Positions 1 to 13,011 of a DNA stretch of 64,000 bases are shown here, piece by piece (positions within the stretch are counted from its first letter, which is position 1; every line of letters begins with the position of its first letter). Under the pieces are notes generated by a model. The model was not told where the DNA came from. It worked only from the letters and a program-made list of their open reading frames with translations, and ran no database searches. The translations under genes and the position numbers were made by a program. This stretch comes from Tyto alba (lineage: Eukaryota; Chordata; Aves; Strigiformes; Tytonidae). The stretch is from assembly GCF_018691265.1 (NCBI RefSeq), contig NW_024881283.1:4871731-4935730 (forward strand), given 5' to 3'.

Positions 1-195
1 GGTGAGACACTGGTACAGGTTGCCCAAAGAAGTTGTGGATGTGCCATCCCTGGAAGTGTTCAAGATCAGGTTGGACAGAGCTTTGAGCACCCTGAAAGAT
101 ACTCAAAAGATACCTGTGCCCATGGCAGTGGGGGTGGCTTAGATGATCTTTGAAGGTCCCTTCCAACCCCACCCATTCTGTGATTCTATATTGGA
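1..195 (+). mobile_element. CR1 LINE 3'-end fragment (plus orientation, cut by window edge)
   Basis: The stretch reads like the 3' end of an avian CR1 retroposon. In order it shows the GAGACACTGGTACAGGTTGC type motif, the CCATCCCTGGAAGTGTTCAA block, the AGATGATCTTTGAAGGTCCC block and the terminal TTCTGTGATTCT octamer-like repeat. The same blocks recur at 58436-59084. The element is heavily 5'-truncated, as is normal for CR1, and continues left of the window. It sits in NKAIN1 intron 1. Confidence 0.85.
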
Positions 196-330
196 AGTGT
201 TCAAGGTCAGGTTGGAGGGGGTTTTGACAAGCCTGATCTAGCAGAAGATATCCCTACACATGGCAGTGGGGTTGGACTAGATGGTTTTGAAGGTCCCTCC
301 AACCAAACCCATCCTGTGATTCTCTGATTC
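193..330 (+). mobile_element. second CR1 LINE 3'-end fragment, head-to-tail
   Basis: Directly after the terminal GATTCT of the previous copy, a second CR1 3' end begins at the GGAAGTGTTCAAGGTCAGG block. It runs through CTGATCTAGCAGAAGATATCC, a shortened GGTCCCTCCAACC block and a terminal TGTGATTCTCTGATTC repeat. The internal CTGATCTAG segment is absent from copy one, so this looks like an independent insertion or a different CR1 subfamily rather than a recent tandem duplication. Confidence 0.8.
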
Positions 331-884
331 CAAAAGAGCAAAAATGGCAGCTGCTGGGCAAGAAGATTTCTGTTCTAATACTACAGCGGGTTGGAGAGTT
401 CTGGGTCGGGGATGCTCGCCCCAGGGCCCAAAGTTGCCCAGATGGGTTGCAGAAGGGATTTCCAACCTCAAAATATAAAATCTGGTGTAGATGAGACATG
501 GGTGAAGGTGGTCCCTGGTGTCTGTGAAATCCTCCCGGCACAGCTGGAGCAGGGTTCATCTCTCCCATCCTTGTCATAGGAATTAAAAAGGACTGGGAAA
601 ACCCTACCAGGTAACGGGATGGGTCTGAGGAAGGTGAAGGTGCCATAACCAAGTGGTGATTTGGAGACAGGTGAGCTCCTTTCTACCTGAATTTGGTGCC
701 AGCGCCCCTAAAAAAATCCCATTTTCCTTCAGCTCTGCCTCACTGGTTCTGCCTGCCCAGAGCCCCTGGGCTGAGCGCTGGCAGCCCCCTGTCCCCAAGG
801 GGCTGCACACACGTCCCCTCCTGCTGTGGTCCTCCCCGGGGGCCGCCGCGCACTGATGGAGCCCGGTCTGTGTCTCGCCTGCTT

Positions 885-1095
885 CGATTTCTTGATTAAA
901 ATAAAATCATTGCAGGCAACACGTTTCAATTAGTAGGACTCTGGTGCGCGCCTGCCCCTGACTAATTGATATGATTTGCTGCAAAGGGAACTTTTGGGGC
1001 CGATCGATAAACTAGAGAGTGTTTAATTAAGAGGGAGCCCTAAAACTCATTGCATTGATTGGCTGCAGGTTTATCTTAATTAGCAGTGGGATGGT
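885..1095. promoter_or_regulatory. candidate conserved cis-regulatory element, homeodomain-motif rich
   Basis: This AT-rich island in a GC-rich intron packs many homeodomain-like cores into about 200 bp: TTGATTAAA, CAATTAG, CTAATTGATATG, ATCGATAA, TTTAATTAAG, TGCATTGATTGG and TTATCTTAATTAGC. Such clustering in the first intron of a neural gene is typical of developmental enhancers. This is inferred from composition and motif density only. Conservation across birds would be the real test. Confidence 0.35.
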
Positions 1096-1278
1096 GTGTG
1101 GTTCCCCGCCCTGCACCCCCAGGAGCATCACAGCTTCCCTGGCAGAGCTGAAAGGGGGAGAGCACAGTGTTAATGGGGGTGGGACATTAATGGGGCTGTT
1201 ATTAGCATGAGAAATAGTCCTTACAGGGGGAGGACAGCCTGGGGAGGATGCTCTGAGCTCTACAAGTCACCTAGGTTT

Positions 1279-1302
1279 GGGGGGGGGGGGGGGGGGGGGG
1301 GG
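1279..1302. repeat. poly-G homopolymer, 24 nt
   Basis: An uninterrupted run of 24 G residues. It can form G-quadruplexes, and homopolymers like this are error-prone in sequencing, so its true length is uncertain. Similar G runs occur at 6078-6097, 10343-10359, 12865-12878, 13794-13808, 30632-30646 and 35963-35976. Confidence 0.95.
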
Positions 1303-2254
1303 AAGAGGTTGGATGCTGCTGGTCCCTGTGTTGCTCGGAGGTTTCTTGCAGAATGTGCTGAGAGCTTGCAGAGCCCCTGGCTGCGCTTGCAAGCGATGCC
1401 GAGCCCCGTGGCCGGGCTCACCCACTGCTCTCACTTCATTCAGAGCTGCTGGTGGTGAACGGCTGGTGGTGGCTGCCTGAATAAGTCTGGGTGTCTTGAA
1501 GTTTGCTGCCGGGGGACATCTCGCCCCCAAAGGATTGGGTGAGGATGCTGGACCAGCCTGAGGTCTGCAGCGAGCGAGTGGCAAGAAGTGTTTGGAGCAA
1601 GCCAGGAGCATCAGCCTGAGCCGACTGCCAAGCCTGTGCCACCCACTCCCCCTGGAGTGTGACTGTGCCTCAGTTTCCCCACTCGTGAAACCTGGTATAA
1701 GGCTGCTGCCCTGCCCTTGGGATGCCCTTGGCACTTTGCAGGTGGTGAATGCCGGGGGAGCTGCAGCCACAGACTCACCGCATTTGTGCTGTGTCTCTGT
1801 ATTTTCCTTAACTTTAAGCAGGATCTGACGAGGCTGAAAAAAACCCCAAGATTTGCTTTTTGCGCAAAGGGAATATGCTTAAAGAACAGTCACACAAAGC
1901 AGCATTTTATCTGCCAGGGTGGCTCCGGCAGCAGTTTTTGGTGCAGTTAGTAGCCCTCATTTGTCTGCAGGAAGACTGTGTTTTTTGTCATTAATTTTGC
2001 TTCTTCTTGGGATGAAGAAGGCTTTGGTTCAACCAGGCTCTTCTCAGCTCCTTCTCCTTCAGCCTATCCTGGCTTGATGGGCTGGAATTGAGGAGCCATG
2101 CAGGTGCAAGCACATCTCTCCGGCTCCATGGGATGCTCTCAGAGACTCTTCCGAGCCCCCTCCCTCAGCTCAGAGGCTCAGCGGTACCCAAAAGTCACAG
2201 CCTTCGCATCCAGCTCCTGCTAAGCAGCATTGTCAACAGCCACCAGATCGATGG

Positions 2255-2670
2255 ATGGCTATAAAACCCCAAGCACCATGCTCCTTGTATCATTTATTAT
2301 TTACATTTCTCAATTTAAAAGATTTACAGCCCAGTTGTAAGTATTTCCAAAGGCTGTTTCCTCAGAGTGTTTAAATAGCGTGGAAGTGAATTAAGCTTCA
2401 ATGCAAACAGCCTCGGTCCAGGCCCTGCAGGTCCTGGGGCTGCCCGGGCTCAGCTGCTTCTTGCCTTTGCATCGCTTTTAATTGAAACTGGGGTCCTGCG
2501 GTCACAGATCCAGCAGATCCTATCCAGGGAGTAGCGTAGGGAATGGGATATCACGGTCCTCAGCTCTGCCTTTGGCTTTCCAACCACTGGCAGGATGGTG
2601 CTGGGCTAAAATAGCCATTAATTAGATCCCTTGCTAAGCCAATTCAATGAGTGTGTGATACTTTATGGAT
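2255..2670. promoter_or_regulatory. candidate AT-rich regulatory islands in NKAIN1 intron 1
   Basis: Two AT-rich patches flank a GC-rich spacer. The first (about 2260-2400) has a run of ATTTATTATTTACATTTCTC and TTTAAAAGATTTACAG. The second (about 2605-2670) contains a CATTAATTAGATCC homeodomain core and CAATTCAATGAG. No gene is seen. A regulatory role is inferred from contrast with surrounding composition and is weakly supported. Confidence 0.22.
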
Positions 2671-3444
2671 GGGGAAACTGAGGCACAGCTGGCCATTGCA
2701 CACACAGATATGTTAGCCATGGCTCGTCTCACGAAACACCTAGGGAAGGACCTTTGCCAGCTCATTTATTTTCCCTCTGTAATTGGGACACATTAAGTTG
2801 GGCTGGATGGCCAGGGATGCTGCGGGGCCCCGGGGCAGCCCTGCAGCTGTAACCCCCCATGGGAGCGTCAGGGAGCACCAGGATGGAGCTCCCCTAAACC
2901 CGGATCACCCAGGGAAGCTGCTGGTGAACAGTGGGGGGATGCAAAGCCCATTTTCTCCTGCAGTTTTCAGAATAAACTCTCACTTCTCTGCCGAGAGGCA
3001 TTGCACTGGGAGGGGAAACTGAGGCGCAGTGCTGCAGGGAGGACTCGGGGCCCCAGAGCTCACAGGGTTTATCAGGTGAATCTGGGGCATCACAAAAAGT
3101 GATGAGACAGGGCTGGGCTGTCAAAAAGATAAATGTAAAGAGGTTTTTAGGTTTGCAAGGCTGCTGGAGACACAGCTCCCTGCAGCCCTGTCCCTGCACC
3201 CTCAGGGACTGTGGCATCCGACACACCCTGAAGTTGCCTAAAAGTTCCCTAAAAAACCATAAAACCATAGCTGCCCCAAATCTCCATTCTGTAACTTAAA
3301 ACCATCAGCGAATACTCCAGTGCTCCCACCTCACCTTTGCTACCACCTTTCTTTAAACTAATCCTGTAATTAAGAGTAATAGACCCCGAGCTGGTAGCAA
3401 ATAGAGCCATAAATAAACACTGGGGTAACAGGCAGATCACACCA

Positions 3445-3550
3445 GCTACTGTCTCTAATTTTGTGTGCCATGCGATTTATTAAGCTGCATTACATCCTTA
3501 TTTATGGATTACAAATGATAACAGCAATCAAAATCCTATAGTGTTAAATG
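3445..3550. promoter_or_regulatory. candidate conserved non-coding element
   Basis: This is a low-GC stretch in otherwise GC-rich intron. It carries TCTCTAATTTTGTGTGCC, GCGATTTATTAAGCTGCATT, CTTATTTATGGATTAC and CAATCAAAATCC. The AATCAAA and TTTATGG-like words resemble PBX/HOX-type sites, and GGATTA resembles an OTX/bicoid core. It may be an enhancer about 450 bp upstream of exon 2. This is inference from motif content. Confidence 0.28.
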
Positions 3551-3854
3551 GGCTGGCACGCAATGAGCTGGCCAGGGTGGGCAGAAAAATCACTTGCAAA
3601 AATACCAGGGGACCCCATACACGACCTGAACAGGTTTTCCCCTGGACGAGCTGAGCTCAGGGATAAACCCATCCTGGAGGGTGATTTTCAGCAGTACCTG
3701 AGACCTGAAAAATGGGGAAACTGAGGCACAGAGCGTGTTGGTGGGGCGACAAGCTGACATTTCCTTGCTTTCCCCTTCTCATCTCCAAGTATTCCTAATA
3801 GCTCCTCGCTCGCCATGATGCATACACCCACCTCCAGCCGATGCATCACGCAGA

Positions 3855-3910
3855 TGTTTCAACCTATTGCAACTAATTATCCATGGGATTTCCCATTAAT
3901 TACTGGCTGC
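3855..3910. promoter_or_regulatory. short homeodomain-core cluster upstream of NKAIN1 exon 2
   Basis: Two TAATTA-type cores, CAACTAATTATCCATGGG and CCCATTAATTACTGGC, lie 20-25 bp apart and about 100 bp upstream of the exon 2 acceptor. The two sites are roughly palindromic around CATGGGATTTCCCAT. The regulatory role is inferred only. Confidence 0.22.
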
Positions 3911-3946
3911 TCTTTGCCTTTAGCATCCCAGGAGTTGCTGTGGTGA

Positions 3947-4799
<853 letters not shown>

Positions 4800-5753
4800 T
4801 AAAGTAGAGAAGGGACATGGGGACTGGGGACGAGTGATGATGGGAAAGTTTGGGGCAGGGTCTCCAGCAGCTCAGCTTGCAGTGCAGGCAGGGATGGGCA
4901 AGGGAGGGGTGTGAAGAAGAGGAGACCCTCCTGTTGCAGGTTCCCAATTTTCTGGGGTCTTCTGGGGCTCTGTAAGTGCCGCTTGGCCTCAGAGCACTCA
5001 GCAGTGACATGAGAGCGGCTGCACATCATTAATGGCTTTGAAAAGTCACCCAGTGGTGATGGGGGTGAGGATGTGAGTGGGGCCGTGCATCTCCATGTCT
5101 CTCCGCCCCACCCTGCGCTGATCAATCATAGCTCTTGCACAAAAAAAAAAAAAAAAAAAAAGCAAAGCTTAATGTAGTGACAGCGCATCGCGGGGTGGTT
5201 TGGGCATCCTCAGCCACAGTTGGGGTACCCGTGCTGAGGACGTGCCCTGCTCTGGCACCCTGCTCCCGGCTCTGAGGACGCCGTCCCCTGTGCTGTGCTC
5301 GGGGCATCACAGAGCGCTCGGGGAAACAGGCTCGGGCTCACTCCGTGGCTGCCCACAGTGGGGAAAAAGGGCATGTTGGGGGGCCTGATGGGTGAAACCA
5401 TCTTCTCATGTTGCTACAGGTCATGTGAGACTCTTCTAAAAAGCTGAAATGCTGGATACGTGCAGCAGGCACGGGGGATGCAATCAGGGAGGATTTACTC
5501 CCACTGAGTGTTTTCGGTGGAAATCCCCAATCTCTCAGTGACGCTGCAATAACAGAACACCCCCTCTTTGTGCTTCCCAGCACCAAAACCCACATCCTTT
5601 GGTTTTAGAAACCAAACCCCACTTTCTTTCTATTTTTTCCACCCCCACCCACAAAAATCTTTTACTCCCAGATCGGTGATTTCCTGCAAAGGATGCTCAG
5701 TGGGTTTCCCAGCCCCCTGCAGACCCATGGGCTGGCGGTGCAGAGGGGGGCTG

Positions 5754-5833
5754 GGAGGACCCTCCGTGGGGTGGGCGCTCACCCAGCTGTGCCAGGAGGA
5801 CCCTCCGTGGGGTGGGCGCTCACCCAGCTGTGC
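5754..5833 (+). repeat. 41-bp tandem duplication
   Basis: Two adjacent copies (5754-5794 and 5795-5833) start GGAGGACCCTCCGTGGGGTG and are identical over 39 bases. The absence of differences suggests a recent slippage or unequal-crossover event in intron 3, or an assembly duplication. Confidence 0.9.
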
Positions 5834-6077
5834 TGCTGCTGCCTGCAGGAGCCCTGTGCGGGGGCTGCATCCCAGCCTGTGCAGTCCCCATCTCCCTGCC
5901 ACATCCACGATGCCAGATTCCATCGGCATCGAACATGCCACGGTGTGTCCTGGGAATGAGCCCAGGGGCTTAGCCTTACACGAGCCTGCTATGGGGAGGG
6001 GGGCACGGGCAGGGGCTGGGGGATTAGCTCTGCATTTTATCCCACCCCGGTGACGGCCCGCAGCCGTGCCTTGCAGC

Positions 6078-6097
6078 GGGGGGGGGGGGGGGGGGGG
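6078..6097. repeat. poly-G homopolymer, 20 nt
   Basis: An uninterrupted run of 20 G in NKAIN1 intron 3. Its length is likely unreliable in the assembly. Confidence 0.95.
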
Positions 6098-6247
6098 CTG
6101 CTGCCCACTGCACTGCCCCCTCAGAGCTGCTGGAGATGAAACAGGGAGACCCCCAAAGCCTGGTAATGGGCTTACCAGGAAGGGACGTACATGAACGATG
6201 CCCCTGCAAGGCTCCATGGGCACCCTGAAACCCCAGGGGAAGCAGAG

Positions 6248-6290
6248 GGGATCACCCTGCATCCCTGGATCGTGCTGGCAGGGTGATCCC
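6248..6290. repeat. perfect 13-bp inverted repeat with 17-nt loop
   Basis: The arm GGGATCACCCTGC (6248-6260) is exactly complementary to GCAGGGTGATCCC (6278-6290), separated by 17 nt. It would form a strong hairpin in the intron RNA. The stem is too short for a typical pre-miRNA. Confidence 0.85.
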
Positions 6291-6533
6291 ATGGTCCCAA
6301 CTCTCAGGATGCAGCTAGCAGCATCACAAGCGTTTGCTTCCCTGCCTCAAGGCCAAACTGCTGCACTGGTGACTGTTCCATGACATCCGTGATGTCACCT
6401 GGGCATCACCAGTGCGCCTGGGTGCTGCTTGACCAAACGGTCCATGATGGTGTTGTGGGAGGAAGCCACAAACCCTGCAGACACTGGCTGCGGGTTGGGG
6501 AGATGCAGGGGTTTGTTGGTCACGCTGCAATAG

Positions 6534-7653
<1,120 letters not shown>

Positions 7654-7714
7654 CTCTTTGGCTTCGTCTATGCCTGCTACGTCAGCAAAGTGTTCCTGGA
7701 GGAAGAAGACAGCT
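7654..7714 (+). CDS. NKAIN1: NKAIN1 coding exon 5 (residues 158-177 plus one base)
   Basis: This 61-nt exon encodes LFGFVYACYVSKVFLEEEDS and the first base of a phenylalanine codon. It completes the fourth transmembrane helix (IFLALFGFVYACYVSKVF across the exon 4/5 junction) and enters the acidic cytosolic tail (EEED). The acceptor is TTTTGTTTTGCAG. The donor GTAAGT is consensus and splits the codon after its first base. Confidence 0.95.
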
Positions 7715-8639
7715 GTAAGTGCTTTTGCTCTCAGTCACGGGGGAAAGAAAGCCACAGCATTGCAAAATGGCCTCGGCTGATGCCAGCCAGCACCTTGCCG
7801 GGGCAGCAGCTCCCGGTTGGGGATGAAGGAGCGATGCCTGGGTTGCAGGCAGGTGAAGGGACGGATCCCTTTCGGCGGGGCGTTTGTCCCATTTGTCCAT
7901 CCCTGAGGAGGCAGACGCTCTGGGGGTGTGATGTGCCACCCTGTGCCACCAGTGGGCCCCCCCTGTCAGCCTCGGGGAGGGTGCTGCAGCCTGGCCAGGG
8001 CTGGGAGACGAGGAGGAGAGGGACAGCGAGCCCTGAGCTGCCGCATCTCCCACGGGACTGCAGCACTCACAACCTGATGCGGGTGCAGGAATGGGACCGG
8101 TTTCGTCCAACACGTGGGGTTGGGCTTCATCCTCTCACCAGCCCATGAAGAGGCTGAGATGGTCCCCAGTGCCCAGTCCCTGGTCCCCACACTGGCATCA
8201 CGGCACCGAGCCCAGTGCCCGCTGCAGCCGGGATGCTCATCCCTGTGCGTGGCTGCTCAGGGGTGGGTTTGGGGCTGACATCACTCTCACTGCTCCCTGC
8301 TGACCCGAATTCAGAGCACCTCCTCCAGGAGAGAACATCTCTCCCAAGTCCCTGGTCTGGTGTGGCAGTGAGGAGAATCACCCTTGCTGGAAAGAGCTGC
8401 CTCCACGCCCTGATAAATTCATGGCAAATGCTCCTCCCGGTGCGGATCTGGCCCCATGGGGGCTGTGGAAGAACCATCCTCCCCACTCCCAGCACCAGCC
8501 ATCACCTGCCTCCCCCTTTCAACAGCCACCTGGGGCTTGGGGATGATGAAATGAGAAATATTGTGTCCCCCTGGCCAGCATCCCCATGAACAGTGGGGTG
8601 GCAGAGCCCTCCTCCCCACCTCCAGGGTTTTCACCCCAA

Positions 8640-8850
8640 AAGAGGGGGAAATCCAGCAATTTAAGCGAAGTTACAGGCTCATTTTTATAAAATCTATATC
8701 GCGCTTTCCGATCTGACAACGATCCCTGCAAACGCCCCTCCGGAAGCGCTGAGCACCCCAGCCCCAATTAACCAGGTGGTTAAGGCTGTAGCCATCCAGC
8801 CGCATTAAATGCTCATCTGCCATTAATTAATTCGCGCCAGCTGGCAGCTC
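8640..8850. promoter_or_regulatory. candidate conserved non-coding element
   Basis: The patch has an AT-rich core (CAATTTAAGCGAAG, TTTTTATAAAATCTATATCG) followed by CCCAATTAACCAGGTGGTTAA and GCCATTAATTAATTCGCGCC. CAGGTG is an E-box, and AATTAA and ATTAATTAAT are homeodomain cores. Its unique, non-repetitive, motif-dense character suggests a regulatory element. Inference only. Confidence 0.28.
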
Positions 8851-9159
8851 CCGGCAGCCAACCGCAGGCAGGGATGTGCCGCAACCGCCGGCGCGGCAAA
8901 AGCCACCCAGATGCGCTCAGCACCGGGCTCCTTCCCCGCAGCAGCGGGATCAGCATCTCTGCCCGCGCCACGGACCCAGAAATTCACCCAGCCCAGCCCA
9001 GGAGATGCTGGGGTTCAGCATCCCCACATTTTTCCCCCTCCGCTGCCAGGAACTGGTGTAGCGGAAAAGGAAAATCTCCGTGTGAAATTGGACACTGCCT
9101 GCGGTAATAACTTGTTTCTGTACCCAGGGAGCTGGCAAAGGGGTTTATCTACCGCCGCC

Positions 9160-9345
9160 GGCTTTGAAGCGTGTTTGCATTCAAACAAACTCTTGCATTC
9201 AATACACTTTTAATATTAATGCTGCTGGAGCCCAAGATTCAAATGCATCTTTTTTAATGGAATATCTTATTAGATTTAGAAATGGATGGATGGCGTCAAA
9301 ATTGAGAGCTGGCTGAATATTAAGTCGGGAAGATAAATATGCTGG
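9160..9345. promoter_or_regulatory. candidate conserved non-coding element
   Basis: An AT-rich island with GTTTGCATTCAAACAAACTC, ACTTTTAATATTAATGCTGC, TTTTTTAATGGAATATC and GAATATTAAGTCGGG. It has octamer-like (TTTGCAT) and forkhead-like (AAACAAAC) words beside homeodomain cores. It contrasts strongly with its GC-rich flanks. A regulatory role is inferred. Confidence 0.3.
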
Positions 9346-9754
9346 GAGAACTGGGCTCCCCACTCGAGCTCACTGCTGTTCCTTGGACACCCGGGTGTGA
9401 ACCCACCCAGATCACAGCTCCGTGGGGGTGAATATATTGGTTTTAGGGAGATGGGTCATGCTACGGCTCCTGTAACGGCTTGGATACCCCAGCCTGGCTG
9501 TGCGTGGTGCCTCTTCCTGGCCTGGCTGAGCAGCCACTGGCTGGGCCCGTGGGAGGGCTTCGGTCTCGGGGCACACAGGATGGCCGTGGGAAATGTTGGG
9601 GTACCCTCAGCCACCCACAGCTCCCGCTGCATCCAGCCGGGATGAAGGGCTGGGATCCGCTGCTCTGGTCCCTCCAGAGTGCCGGCGGGCTCGCTGAGCG
9701 AGCGCTGGGCTCTGCCGGCCGGAGGGGGATGAACCGCCCGGCTGGAAATCACAG

Positions 9755-9870
9755 CCGTGAAAACTGATATATTGGTGCCTGCAATTCCCCTAAATGACAG
9801 GCTTTAAACGAGATGTAATTCCCCCATAATTCTTCTTAAATGCCCACTCTGGAGACAATGATAGGGTAAT
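9755..9870. promoter_or_regulatory. candidate conserved non-coding element
   Basis: A unique AT-rich segment with GCAATTCCCCTAAATGACAG, ATGTAATTCCCCCATAATTC and GGGTAATTTTACCC (a near-perfect palindrome). It lies just upstream of the 18-bp minisatellite. A regulatory role is inferred from composition. Confidence 0.25.
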
Positions 9871-9982
9871 TTTACCCACTTTGTCCAGCCTGCGACGCAA
9901 AGGCTGTTGTGGTGAGAAGAGAGCCGCAGGGATCTCTGCAAGTCAGTCGGGCTCCTTTCCTCTGTTTCTTGCTGGCGTTTTC

Positions 9983-10503
<521 letters not shown>

Positions 10504-10794
10504 TGAGTCCGTGCCAGGGAAAGCCTTGGGGATGCTCGGGGGGCTCAGGGGTGCAGGAGCCCCTCCAAGGTGCCTCGTCACACCATCATAACCCAAAAGA
10601 TTTGGGTCTGTGAGTCCTCTCAGCCTCAGTATAAAGCCCAGAGGCTCTGGCGAGGCTGGAGCTGGGCAGTTTTAGGGGGGATCGTGCCTTGTTTTGCTTT
10701 TTGCTGCTTTTTGTTTGCTGAGCCTCAACACGCTGGAGCTGCCTGGGGGGAGAAGCAGCTCTTCAGATAAGTGCAGCTGACTTTTTTTTTTTCC

Positions 10795-10970
10795 TCTCCC
10801 TTGCCCATTAAGCTTAACTAGATAAACGCTCAAATGAGATAAGGCTGCAAAATCTAAAGGGATTAGCCTCGTGCAGGCTTTGCTGGATGCCAAAAATTAA
10901 TTATATTTTAAGCCTTCTATGCAAACTCAAGGGCACGCCATGCAATTAGAGATGCAATGAGGGGGCTGCA
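10795..10970. promoter_or_regulatory. candidate conserved non-coding element
   Basis: An AT-rich unique island with CATTAAGCTTAACTAGATAA, AATGAGATAAGGCTGC (GATA core), AAAATTAATTATATTTTAAG and CATGCAATTAGAGATGC. The combination of GATA and homeodomain cores in an otherwise GC-rich intron suggests an enhancer. Inference only. Confidence 0.3.
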
Positions 10971-12544
10971 GTGGAACAAATGCATTTGTGACATTGCTCG
11001 GCCCTCCCTGGGTGTTTGGGCACAGTCTCTTGTGTGCCTGCCCTGGTGCATGGGGGCGGATGAGCACCCATGGGTGCTGTGTATCCCACACCAAGCTAGT
11101 CCTTCCCCATGAGCCCCCCAGCCCTCCCGGGGTGAATGGGGGATGGCAGGACGGGAGCTGCCTGGGATGGGGACGTGGATGGTGGCACTAGTGTTTCACC
11201 ATGGTGTCACCCTGGGGTGGGAGCGGTGCCAGCACCCACACCCTGGGGATTGATGTGGGTGTCCTGCCCTCCCCAAACTGGCTGTCCCCCCCCCGGGGGG
11301 GACCCAGGAGAGCGTTTTCCCACAGATGGGACATGTCCCACGGGTGGTGTCCACCAGGGAACCCCGTCAGCCCTGCCTTGGTGGGACAGCGCAAAGCCAC
11401 TGTGGCAAAGACGGGCAGTGGGGAGGGCAGGGACTGGGGGGAGCCCTGCCTGACCCCCCCCCACCACCACCTGCAGCTTCCAGCAGCATGGGGGGAGCAC
11501 GGCGGGGTGCCAGAGGGCTGCTGTGGGCCCAGTGCTCCCTGACAGCTGCAGGATGAGTGCTGAGAACGGCAGCATTTGGGGATATGGGCAGGAATATCAA
11601 TTTTAGGGAGGGGAAATGTCAATTTTAGATATACAGGAGACCCAAAAGCTGATGGCGGAGAAACTCAGTGCTGAGATACCAGGGTGGGGGAGACCTCAGC
11701 GGGATGCAGAGGTGCAGGGGAAACCCCTCTCCTCCCTTACAAGATGTTTAACCTGATCCTGTATCGTCTGCAAAACCCAGCCCCCCTCCAGGGCTCCCCC
11801 AGCTGCCCAGGACCTGATTTGGGGTGATGGGGGGGGGTTGAGGTTGCATGGCTGGGGGGTAGGTTGTGTGAAGCCCCCCAGATACCAGAGCATCCCACCC
11901 TGAGGTGCTGCTGGGGCTGGTGCTGCCTCCGGCCTCGCTCCCTGCCTGCAGCACCCCGTGGGTGGGTGAACCCCAAAACCCTCCGTGGGCAGCGTGTGCT
12001 GGGGGCTGCCGGCTCTCACCCTGCCTGCCGGGCTGGCTCGGGCAGCACTCCTCGTCATTAGATTGCTTCCTAATTAATCAAGCTGACTTGGGCTTTCTGC
12101 AGGCAGGACCGAGGGGGGCTGGTCACAGCTGGGACCCTGCCACCACACTGCCAGCTCCCCCATGCCCACAGCCCTCTCCATCCCACCCCAGCAGCTCCTT
12201 AATAACCCACTACTTAATTAACGCTGCAAGCATTTACATCAAGGCGCCTGCATCACCCTGACAGCGGTGGCAGGTCGGGCTCATGGACTCAGGGGGACAC
12301 ACCCTGTACCCAGGGTGGGAGACACCGGGTCCTGCGGTGGCACGGTGACACCCGGGGGGGACCTGAGGGGGTGCTGGGTCAGTGGTAACCCCACCTCGGG
12401 GAGGGGGGCACCGGGGGGCTCGCTGCCACCCAGCATTGGTGAGAGGACATACAAGGTGCTGTCCTGGCTCAGTGGAGTGGATCTGTCCCCTTGTGTCCCC
12501 AGGGGCCAGCCGGGCAGGACAGAGAGGGGCTGTCATCCTGCCCT

Positions 12545-12600
12545 GAGAAATTAAAGCTCGTTCTGCAGTTACCAATTAGCTATAATTGGATTAATGGCGG
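12545..12600. promoter_or_regulatory. short homeodomain-core cluster
   Basis: The words GAGAAATTAAAGC, TACCAATTAGCTATAATTGG and ATTAATGGCG fall within 55 bp. CCAATTAGCTATAATTGG is a near palindrome with two homeodomain cores. A regulatory role is inferred. Confidence 0.25.
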
Positions 12601-13011
12601 GTGCAGGGGAGGGTTTCCACCCAGCGGGAGGAGAAGGATGTGCCACGCCAGCACCCGCTCCTCGTCCTCTTGGGTCCCTCCGGCCCGGCCAGCGTGGCAG
12701 TGGGTCCCCACATGTCACATCCCCCCCGCCCCGGGATGGGGGCTCTCACCTCCCAAACCCCTCTTGTAGCACATCAGGAAGGGGGGAAGCGCAGGCTGGG
12801 AGCTGGGAGCTGAGACCTGGGCAGTTGTGACAGGGGTGTGCGAGAGAGGGGGGGGTCTGCAGGAGGGGGGGGGGGGGGCCTGCAGGGGGGCCCCCTGTGC
12901 TGTCCCAGGGGGGATGCGAGGGGCTGTGTGTGTGGCCTGAGCCGGGGTCCGGCTCTCCCCACGCAGCGTAAACGTTCACAGGTACACACGAGGACAGACA
13001 GCAACGCCCGG

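Noticed and set aside
6248..6290. Intronic hairpin as a microRNA precursor
   Set aside because: The stem is only 13 bp, far short of the roughly 30-bp stem of a pre-miRNA.
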